A stretch of DNA of 64,000 bases from Zasmidium citrigriseum. Its lineage: Eukaryota; Ascomycota; Dothideomycetes; Mycosphaerellales; Mycosphaerellaceae. This document shows positions 54,395 to 64,000 of the stretch, piece by piece (position 1 is the first letter of the stretch; every line of letters starts with the position of its first letter). The stretch spans positions 558,001 through 622,000 of the forward strand of contig NHNW01000007.1 in NCBI GenBank assembly GCA_002786025.1. The letters are read 5' to 3'. The notes under the pieces were generated by a model. That model was not told where the DNA came from. It ran no database searches and saw nothing but the letters and a program-made list of their open reading frames with translations. The position numbers were made by a program, and so were the translations under genes.

Positions 54395-54924
54395 GCCTGT
54401 GCTCCGTAGCACCGTGAACACCATGCAACGATGACAAGGAAGGAGGAAGACCCACCAAAGCAGCTGGCGTACCTCCAGCAGCTTAAGTTCGGACAACGGA
54501 GCCCATGGTTGTCCGAAACGAACAAGCTCTCTTTGAACCGCACATCACCGCACAGCGGGCGGCCCTTGATCTCGATTTGTTCGCGTTTAATGTCTCATTT
54601 CGCTGGAATGAGTGTGAAAGATGCTCGCTCAATCACATATTCAGAAACTAACTCTCTGTTGTTCTTATCTTTGATGGTGTCTGCATGACGGAGATGAGAC
54701 AGAAGACGACTGACGTGCAGCAGAGAGACGTTGAGTTATCTCACAGGACTCACCTACAAATAGTATAGCGTGCTTTCAAGTGGTCTGAAGTTGCACGCCC
54801 GGGAATTTTTGCCCCTCTTCCTGGCCGCTCCCAAACCTGTTCGAATCCGAAGAGAAGTAGCATTGTATTCAACGAGACTTGATGCACCGTCTCTTCTAAT
54901 GCTGATTGCACAGCTCATCAGCTA
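54395..54924. other. Intergenic between regulator and PKS-NRPS
   Basis: About 530 bp holding the regulator promoter and the PKS-NRPS 3' region. No gene is seen. Confidence 0.5.
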
Positions 54925-57900
54925 TCAAGACTCTGACGTTGGTTCTGGCGTCCCCATGAACGGAAACACGATCTCTGTTCCGCCTCCCACGACAGTCCGA
55001 AGATAAACGGCAATCATGGGTTCCAGTCCATGCTCCAAGGCTTTTGTAATCCATTCTTCAAGTTCGAGCTCATGAAATGGCCTACCATGCACTTTCTCCA
55101 TCCATGCTCTAAGCTCCGTCGGCGACACTTTGACCCCTGAGCTGTAGTGTCGGAAACGAAGACTTGGATGCTGACTCTCGTCAGTGATAACATCAACGAG
55201 CTCTCCGGCGATCTTTTCCACAGGCGCGAAATCAAAGTAGCCAGACATTCGCAGCCCAGAGACCTTGGGCACGGCATCGAATCGTGCTGAGCAGTTAAGA
55301 ATGGCGTTCAGAGAGTCATCAGAAGGCGCATTGCTTCCCACCAGCGCGCAAGGGCGGTGGACTGTGATTGGAAGTCCAGATCCAATGTCACTATGATTGG
55401 CTTTTGCTGCTAAGCGCTCCAAGAAGACCTCGCTTGCCCATTTCGATGCTGTAAGCCCTTCGGATCCATCGCTGGGTGGCGGATGCCTCTTGACGCTGAT
55501 GGGTGGGAGTGCAGCCTGCGAATCTTTGTCGAAAAGAGTGACTCGGTTCGAGGATACGTAATGTATCGGGATCGCGCGACGGAGTGCCAAAGCGGCCACT
55601 GTCTTTGTACTAGTCACGTTGGATTGACGTAGGGAGGCATAGTTGTTCAGACAATTGCCTTGGCTCCCGGCCATGATGATGCGATCCACGCTCCCGACGA
55701 GCTTCGAGAGAGTGTCCTCATCAAGGCCAAAGTCTTGCTGGTGAAGACTTCCTTCGTATCTTGAGATCCGTGTTGAACCGGTTCCGCTTGGAAGATATGC
55801 TGCCAAAGACACCGCAATGCAGTGGATGTGCCTGATTGATGGATTGGCAAGCAAGGCTTCGATAATGTGGCCGCCCAGGAACGAGTCCGCACCAGTCAAG
55901 AGAACCTCGACGCACTCATGTGAAGGCAGAGTCGTCTCATTCGATAAGGCAAGGGCTTTCCTCACGTCTGGCGTCAAGGCTGTCTCCTGTTCCCAGTCAA
56001 TGGCCTCAACATGGGCAGAATCGCGGGTCGCTTGACGTTGATCGATCATATGTGCCATGCTGCCTAGTGTACTGTGCATGAACATGTCTCGAATGGAAAT
56101 ATTGAACTGCAGTTCTGTGCGAATGGCGGCCTGGAGCTTGACCAGGTGGAGTGAAGAGGCGCCCATGGCCCATATATCAACGTCTGTACGCCGCGGAATG
56201 TCGGGACGACCGAGGACACGGCCCCACAGCAGATGAAGCTGCACCTGTGTCAATGTGCTAATGTTGGCTGAGGTGTCATTTGGTTGCATGTTGCTTGTTC
56301 GAGGAGACAACACAGTCTGGGACAGCCTGCGTCGATCGACTTTTCCATTGGCAGTGAGAGGCATGCTTGCGAGGACGACGATGCGACTGGGCTTCATGTG
56401 CTGTGGAACCGTTAGTTGGTGTATCAATCCCTCCAGTAGAGCCTCGGTCTTCTGCTCGTCTTGTTGATCTGCCGCTTCAGCATTGCGAGCCGATGCGTTG
56501 GAGGCTTGATCTTTGACGACCACGTGAGCAGCCAGGAAAGCGTTGTCGCCCTCCTGATGCATGGTGACAACAACACCAGAGACAATGTGTGCTGCCTGAG
56601 AAAGAATGGCACTCTCGACGTCGGTCAAGTCCACTCTCAAGCCCCGAATTTTGACAACGGTATCGTTCGTCATTCGGCCCAGATAGCCCAGTGTTCCGTC
56701 TTCTCGCCAGACACCTCGATCGCCAGTCTTGTACATTCGTCCCTGGGAAGATGAAGCAACTTCAAAGCTCTCGATGAACGATCTAGACGTGGCTTCTTGG
56801 TCGAGATAGCCGAGAGCGACGCCAGCGCCAGTGACACAGATCTCTCCCGGAATCCCAGGTGGACAGATTGCACCGTGAGCGTCACGAATGAAGACGCCAA
56901 CGTTGTGAAGTGGCCGTCCAATCGACGTCACTCCAGACGTCAGAGGGTACTCGGGCAGAGGTGTTTCATCATGCTGTAACGTAGCAGCAACAGAGATCTC
57001 TGTAGGGCCATAGGCATCTTGAAAGACTGGAGGTGAGGGAAGAACAGCCAGCTCCCGTTTCAGAGCCTCAGGGACTTTCTCTCCGCCACAGAGAGCCAGA
57101 CGCCATCCGGGAAGAGAGGCAAGTGCACCATTGCCGTAGCGAAGCCACATAAGATACTCTGTTGGAGACGCAAAGGTAATGTTCACACTCTCTCGTACCA
57201 GCAGGGCAGTGATTTCCACAGGATCTCCTCGACTTGCTTGAGGTGCGATGATCAGGGTGCAACCGTGGGTCAGCGCGAGTAAAGTTTCAGCAATGGCCAT
57301 ATCGAATCCCAGATTGGCCTTTTGCAACATAACTTCACCATGCTGAAAGCTTTGGTGCTCGCCTTGGTTGGCAAGGTAGTTGAGATAGCCGCCGGACGTG
57401 AGTAAGATTGCTTTTGGGACACCCGAAGTACCGCTCGTGCAGAGGATAAGAGATGCGGTACTGGGGTCCTCATGGTTGATCGAATCATCGATAGCGGAGG
57501 ACGTTTGCTGTGTGTCCTCGAATAGTAGCATCTGAGCGGTGGACTCCGAATTCTGAGCAATTTGAGAGGCGAGAGCAGCGGTCTCAGCATGGCAAAGGAT
57601 GAGGCTGGGCTCGCAAGCACGGATCATGGCTACAAGCCGCTCAGAAGGCAGCGTCGCATCAAGCGAGACAAACGTCGCTCCGACTCGAAAGACGGCAAGC
57701 ATTCCAACGACCCATTCTCGCTGCGGTTCGCAGAGTACTGCAATGCGAAGGCCCTGAAATGGAAGCACGCGCACACTCAGAGACATGACCAGCCGAGAAA
57801 GTTCCGCAAAGGTCAGAGAGCTACAGGAATCCTTGATGGCCGTCGTAGTCGGAAAGTCATGACACATGCGGTCCACTCGCTCCGTTATGGTGGAAGGCCA

Positions 57901-60900
57901 GCCGAAAAATGTCCTAGGCTTAGGCGAGCTGAGTTCGAGGGCTCTCTGGACCCCAGAAATGGGATATATCTGCAAGGTTTCCAAGGGCGCTTCGGCAGCA
58001 GACGTCTGGACCGCGCTTTCTATGAGTGTGGTATACATTTTGGCGAGCAGGTCCGTAGCCTCCTGCGAGTACACGTCCGAGCGTGTAATGACTTGGATGT
58101 ACGATGGACCCGATGTAGGCATAGGTACGGCACAGAAAGTAATGTCGTAAGGCAGCCTGGAGTCGATGGATTCGCGAATGGAGAGCTGACAGTTGCCAAG
58201 AGGTATCCTATCAGCATTCTGACCCGGACGAAGATCGAAGGCGACCTGGAAGACAGGTGTGCATGTCGGATCTCGTCTGACACCAACCGAGTCTAGTATC
58301 GAATCCAAAGGTACACTGGCGTGCTCTCGAGCGCCACGATGGGTCCTATTGATTTGCCGGATTAGGTCTGCGAAGGATCCAGATTGAACAGCTCGAAACC
58401 GCAGCGGTAACATGTTGAGGAAGAACCCAATGCTTTCGACCGTCTCATCATCACGCCCAGAGTCCGTCAATCCAATGCAGAGGTCGTCTGTTTCAGCTAT
58501 GCGTGTGAGGAGACAGTGTATGGCAGCCAAGAAGAAGTCCACCTTGGTGACTCCTAGAGATCGACAGAGGACATCGATGCGCTTCGCGATCGATCCGTCT
58601 ATTTCTGCAAGGCTCATATGGTTGCAAATCTTCTCAAGGGAGGGTCTTGCAGTGGCGGAGGCGAAGGGTAGGAGAGGTAAAGGCTGAGGTAGTGGCGACA
58701 GCTCCTGAGTCCAGAATGTTTTGGCCGGATGGGGAGCACTTGGTGCCATCAGTCTGGCAAACTCGATGGGTGACTTGGAAGTAGGCGCCAGAGGTGCGCC
58801 TTGGTAAGCCATGTGCAAGTCCCTGAAGAAGGTACGCCAAGCTGATCCATCCATGGCGATGTGATGGAAGGCAATCATCAAGGTATGTTCACTGCCAGTG
58901 TGAGAGACCAGAACAACCTCAAGAGATTGACCTTGGTGCAAACGCCATTTTCGTGAAGTTAGCTCGTCCTGACAGTTCTTCAGCACTTCTGTCCTCTCGG
59001 TACCTGCGCTCGAAGGTGCAATGTGCCGGAAGCAGTCCGGAGGAGACTTAAGAAGTCCTTGAAGAGGAGTATTTGCGGCATCTTGGAAGAAGCAGGTGTG
59101 CAATCCTGGATGGTGGGCCACAATCGTTGCAACTGCTCGACGAAAGCGAGTGACATGCAGAGCACCATGTACATCGTATATGAGCACATTATTGTTCTGA
59201 GTGGGATCGGACGATACTTGATCACCTACCCAGAGTCTGCAGCAGAAACAAGAATTTGGTCAGCCAAGGCATGCTCGTTTGGGGAATATATGGCTGGGAA
59301 TATATACAACAAAGGACCGAGACTCACCTTGCCTGAGCGGGCGTCATGGGCGCGGTGCTTTGAAGTGTCTCCGGCAATGGGACGTCATCCATGTTCTCTC
59401 CATCCGCTTCTTCGCTATCTCCAATCTCGCCACCGCTTACGCTCGTCGGTCGAGAAGAATCATCTGCGTTCTTGGAGCTGTTTGAAGAAGTCTCGGCTGT
59501 TGATGACGACGAGGCATCTGCTACTTCCTTGGCTTGCTCAATCCCCGGCGTGTCCGCTGAAGCTTGAGCCTTGCTCTTCTCTGTAAGATACTGAGCGGCG
59601 GCAAAGGCACAGATAGCTTCACTGCTTTCGCCACTAAGGATTTTGAGGATAGGCACGTCGACATGCACCTCCTTCAAGAACCAAGTGCGCAGCTCCACTG
59701 CAAGTAACGAATCGATGCCCACGTCGAGCAAAGAAGCGGCAGTCTTGAAGCTCCCGGGTGCCATCTGAAGCATTGTCTCCACTCGAGCAGCCAGTGCTTG
59801 GGTGAGAACAGAAGATGCTGCCTCTGCAGATGTGGTTGTGTCCAGACGAGCGACTACGGACAAATGATCGGCAGCTGCGTCAGTCGCCACCATACCAGAC
59901 CCGCGTTCTTCTCTCACATAGTGGGAGGTAATGAGGTTGTTGAACCAAGGAGGATGCGCTTCATCTGGGGTACTGGCGTTGTAGTTGTAGTAGCCCATAC
60001 CAGTGACAAGTTCAGCAGTGGTAGAATCCACGTCCTCGCCAGGCCGAATTGGACTTGCCGCCACGGCTTCGGCGAAGATCTGGTGAACATCAGACTCGGA
60101 GAGTGGTAGTTTCATCGTGCGTGCAAGCTTGTCAAACAATGCTTGGCCACGCTCCGCAACATACCCAACGTCTGCGACGCATCCAACCTCCATGACGGAT
60201 GCGGGGAGTCCTTGCAGTCGTCGGTGCTTCGCCAACATGACTTGATAGAGTGAGGCGGCGTCATAATTTGATTGACCTGCATTGCCAATGACACAAGACA
60301 GTGTGGAAAAGAGGATGAAGAAATCAAGCGTAGGATCTTGGAACTCCTCATGCAAGTGCAAAGATCCAGAAACCTTGGGAGCAAGGACTTCGGTGATGTC
60401 CGCCTCCTCCATGTCCAGGAACATGCGGTCTCGAAGCACAAGAGCGGCGTTGGCTACGCCTGCGATGGGCGGCATTTCAGCACGCATTCGGGCGACTGTA
60501 CTTTGCACCGATTGTTTGTCGGAGACATCCATGCGATACACACGGATGTCTGCTCCCAAATGGGCCATTTCGTCCAGCCATTGCTCGTCAACTTTGGCGC
60601 TGCGACTTGCCAATGCGATGTGTCTTGCCCCATTCTCGACCATCCACCTGCAAATGGAACGGCCTAGGGTCGACACCAAGCTGACCATGAGGTAGGATTT
60701 GTCGGGAGAGAAAAGACCCTGGCCACTGATCGGTGTGACGTTGATCATCAATGGACGCTCCTCTGCGGTCCAGTCGATGATGGCTGGATACTCCAGGGAG
60801 GATGTTGGCAGACCTGGCAATGAGGATGGCGGTATGACATTACTCTCATTGTCGTTATCAACTTCGAGTGTCAGACAATGGGTCAACAAGTCGCCATGTT

Positions 60901-63900
60901 CGGAAAGCGGTAGGGCCGTGCCTTTGTTAATCATTGAGTCCAGGTCCACGATCGTGCCTGGGAAGATGTTCAACAGTTTGCGAGAAACGACATCATCTTT
61001 GCTAAAGGACACCACAAACCCGACCCTCGAAGGAAGCGATCGCCGCAAGATATAATCTGATGATTTTTTGTGCAGACCGACAAATTTTTCACTGCCGGGC
61101 TTGATCCTGTCTGTTGACCCGGTGAAGACCAGGCGTAGACTTTGGTCAGCCAGCTGAGTGATGGCATGTGCCAGGGTGGCAGAGGCGCCGTGGATGACAT
61201 TGACTCGCCCCTCCAGAGAGATTCCCGACGGGATACTCGCAAGTACATGTTTGGCCAAAATGAGCAAGGCGAGAGACCTGAGCTGCTGCGCCGTGCATGT
61301 GGACGTCGTCTTCCAGGGTAAAGTCGACGCGGGAGACACTGATACCCTCGACGAGTGAGCGTTGGTGAGAGCAAGGACGGACATATCCTTCTCGTCAACT
61401 CCAGCGACGAGGATGGCCAATGAAGAATGGGGAAAAGTGACCGAGATCTTGGCTCGAATCGTGACCGTGGCCTCTGGTGTGAGTCCTCGACGGATCGAAG
61501 GAAGAAGCCAAGGGAGGTACTCCTCGAGTTGGACCTGGCCAGCACGTGAGACCACCGTGTAGTTACTATCAGCCAGATCGCTGGACTTGACAGCTTTGCT
61601 TATTTGTCGTGCAGCTGAGTTGAGCCGATCGTTGCGCTCAACATCTGGTTTGAGACGCGGGATCAAGATCTCGCCTTCAGTCGTGAGGGTCAATTCAGGT
61701 TCAGTCGACCATAGGATTGGTGAAGAGCCAAAAGCGTCCGAGGCACCCAATTGAAGGCGTACGAACGCTTCGACGATGAAGCGAGCATCAACAGTCCGAG
61801 CATTCCTGCTGCTGGTGTTCAAAAATTGAAGGTTGAGGTTCACCAGCTCAATTACCATGGTGCGACACAGACCGATCATCATGGCTGCGGTGGCATCTTG
61901 GTCATCGAGGTGGCCAGTTGTGACCCATAGAACATCGGTCGCATTGCCAAAAAGATGTTGCAACTTCTTCAATCGTGTCTCGGTAACCGGATTGGCGAAG
62001 AAAGGCTTTTCGAGATCACAGAGGGCAATGACTGGGGATCTGAGATGGACTTCCAGATCGATCTTGTCCACACTCTGAACTACTTTAACAGACCCAGCAA
62101 AGCGTGAGACTTGCTGAGATATCGCGCGCACAACTTTGGACATCGCCAGTGACTCTCCGCCAACGATCAGCACTTGGTCACTAACGGGCAACTCGTCCAA
62201 GAAGTCCAAGGGCTCGCGGAGCATCTCGACCCGCGTGTCGATTGCCTGCGATACGATGACCGAGACAGCTTGAGTGTTCGAATCTGGCACATCGCTTTGA
62301 TGCTTATCGATGCCAGAGAATCCCGTCTCACGCAAGACCTCGTCCCAGCCTTGCAGATTCAAGCCTGGCTGACTGGCTTTGCCCTCACGGTTACCAAGCC
62401 ACCATCCTTCGAGTGCGCCCATGAGCAGCAGACCCCCGAGATACTCGCCAGTCACCTCCAGCAAGAGGAGATAACCACCAGGCTTCAGCAAGCGGCGGAC
62501 GTTCTTCACTGCGCTCGTCAAGTCGGATGTGGCGTGGAGCACGTTTGCTGCGATGATCACATCCTGTGACTCAGGCTCAAAGCCTTGCTCTAGAGGATCA
62601 CGCTCTAGATCCAGCACTTTGTACGCAACTCGGTCCTCGGCAGCCGCAGTCGTGCGTGCTAGCTTCTCTCGTGCCTTTTCAAAGAAGCCCGCCGAGACGT
62701 CGGTGAAGGTGTATTGGTCAAGTGCACCTCCTATCTGCTCGAGCACACCCAATGTAGTGCCGCCACTGCCGGCACCGACCTCCAGATACTTGGCATGTGG
62801 ATATCGATGGGCAAACGTGCGCGCGAGATCGGCGATAGTGTGGTTCAATTGCACTTGGTAGCGGCCATGGGAGTAGAGAGGAGCCCAGACACCCTCCCGA
62901 AGATACACCTCCAAAGCACGTTCCTCGCCGGCCATGACCTTTGCCAGATGCTCTCCAGCGACGTGGAGCGCTCTCATGTCTGGCTGATTCTTCAGCATTG
63001 GGTCTTCTTTGTACTGCCTCATGAGCGAAGCTGTATCCTCAAACCATGATTTCTGGGCCAGTGGATGTTTGCCATCTGCGGTCTGCTGGAGCACTTGCTT
63101 TGCGGCTTTGTAGAAGGCTTGACGATCCCAGGTCCAGCTTGCAGCTTCAGTTTCAGAGACCGTGGAGAAGAAAGTCCGGAGATAGTAGAACGATGAGCGG
63201 TTGATGGCTTCGATGAGACCGACCTCTTTCTCGTCAGGAACGAGCTCCGGGAGAGCATTGGTGTTTGCGTAGAACATGTCGGGCTTGTACTCCAAGCGAG
63301 AGAAGATGGGACGGTCCTCTGCAGCGACGCCTTCTGCCCAATTGTCCATCCTGAAACCTTCAGCTTGCAGGAAACACTGCCCTGACGGCCCAAAGACATG
63401 GATGTCACCTTCCACCGAGCGAGCCGTGTTTTTCGTCAGGAAGCAGTCCGACTGAAACACCACCGTTTCGCCATCATCGGTCACCGTACGAGCGTGCGGA
63501 TCGAATACCAGGCGAGAAAGTGCAGACGGCAAGAATGACCCTCGGATTGGAATGCGAGTTGGGTTGACGAACGCAGCCAGTATAGCCTGCAAAGCAACAT
63601 CCAAAGGCCCAGGATGAAGAAGGTATCGGTCTCCAACGTCTTCCACGGGCCACGATGCTTCGGCGGTGGAAAAGCCCATCGTACGGTGGACATGCTTCAT
63701 GCCCCGGAACAGTCCTTGGTAGTCAAGGCCAGTGGTCTTGAGAATCGCGTGATAGTACGCTTCGCCGTCAATCTTTGTCGTGCCCGAGCGCGGAGGGCAT
63801 CGTGTCGGCAGTAGAGGGACATCGTGATCGTCGGCGTCGTGGTCCTCTGGAAATAGCTCAATGATGAGATGTCCACTACAATTCTTCTCCAAACTGCCGC

Positions 63901-64000
63901 CGTTCACGCTGGAGTGGCATGCAAATTCCGCTTCGATGGTTTCACCACTTTGCACTCGTTGACGTCGAACAGAGAAGACCGTCTCAACCCCGCTGTGGCT
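54925..64000 (-). CDS. PKS-NRPS hybrid megasynthase, 3' 9 kb (KS, AT and most of DH off the window)
   Basis: Two exons in view, 64000-59328 and 59236-54925, joined by a 91-bp phase-2 intron inside the ACP-C linker (PMTPAQAR|LWVGDQ); 2,994 residues here, no start codon. Order: end of DH (HSGVETVFSVRR, GLDYQGLFRGMKHVH, YLLHPGPLDVALQ); C-methyltransferase (KYLEVGAGSGGTTLG, 62.8 kb); degenerate ER region; KR (60.0-60.7 kb); ACP (LLDVGIDSLLAVEL, 59.7 kb); Ser-rich linker; condensation (FHHIAMDGSAW, intact HHxxxDG, 58.9 kb); adenylation (LILCTSGTSGVPKA, GFDMAIAET, DAYGPTE, YKTGDRG, LTANGKVDR); thiolation (AMGASSLHLVKL); terminal reductase-like R (VLLTGADSFLGGHI). The R domain has LTASK where SDRs have YxxxK, the pattern of Dieckmann-cyclising R* domains. 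The product is probably a methylated polyketide joined to one amino acid, released as a tetramic acid. A trans-acting ER would be needed for full reduction; none is in view. Confidence 0.95.

Noticed and set aside
59188..59330. Separate PKS and NRPS genes
   Set aside because: A 91-bp GTGAGT..CTGCAG intron fuses the frames in the conserved AQARLW linker motif of hybrid synthases.

Overview
The window is nuclear DNA of a filamentous ascomycete, most likely a Dothideomycete. The evidence is short GT-AG introns of 46-92 bp (one of 242 bp), Zn2Cys6 regulators, a PKS-NRPS hybrid, and fungal orthologues of Cdc24, LIS1/NudF and the TOG protein AlpA/Alp14/Stu2. No rRNA, confident tRNA, transposon or CRISPR was seen. 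Most genes are split, so exons were joined by hand using GT/AG sites, branch-point-like CTAA/CTGA sequences and reading-frame continuity.

Layout. 1-10.4 kb: a cut-off gene on the minus strand, a Zn-finger-less fungal regulator-like protein, an orphan acidic protein, a tail-anchored CBM48-like protein and a protein with what looks like a catalytically dead retropepsin fold. 10.8-17.5 kb: metabolic enzymes (isochorismatase-like hydrolase, stand-alone histidinol-dehydrogenase-like enzyme, FAD disulfide reductase with a mitochondrial-type leader, carotenoid oxygenase). 18.5-22.4 kb: an F-box protein tail-to-tail with an MFS transporter that carries an assembly gap. 23.1-28.1 kb: head-to-head TOG-domain and LIS1 genes, both microtubule plus-end factors. 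28.4-30.8 kb: an epoxide-hydrolase-like alpha/beta hydrolase and an F-box protein. 31.2-34.0 kb: three tandem paralogues of a small eight-cysteine secreted protein, one with a nonsense codon just after the signal peptide. 35.3-45.5 kb: Cdc24, an F-box/WD40 protein with poly-His, a peroxisomal enoyl-CoA hydratase/isomerase and a BTB protein.

45.9-64.0 kb: a likely secondary-metabolite cluster, all on the minus strand: Zn2Cys6 regulator, SsuD-like flavin monooxygenase, SnoaL/NTF2-like protein, second Zn2Cys6 regulator and a giant PKS-NRPS whose 5' part (KS, AT, most of DH) lies beyond the right edge. The visible megasynthase order is DH(end)-MT-degenerate ER-KR-ACP-C-A-T-R. The terminal R domain has Leu in place of the SDR catalytic Tyr, the hallmark of Dieckmann-type R* domains, so a tetramic-acid product is the best guess. 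The two most interesting places are this cluster and the eight-cysteine secreted family.
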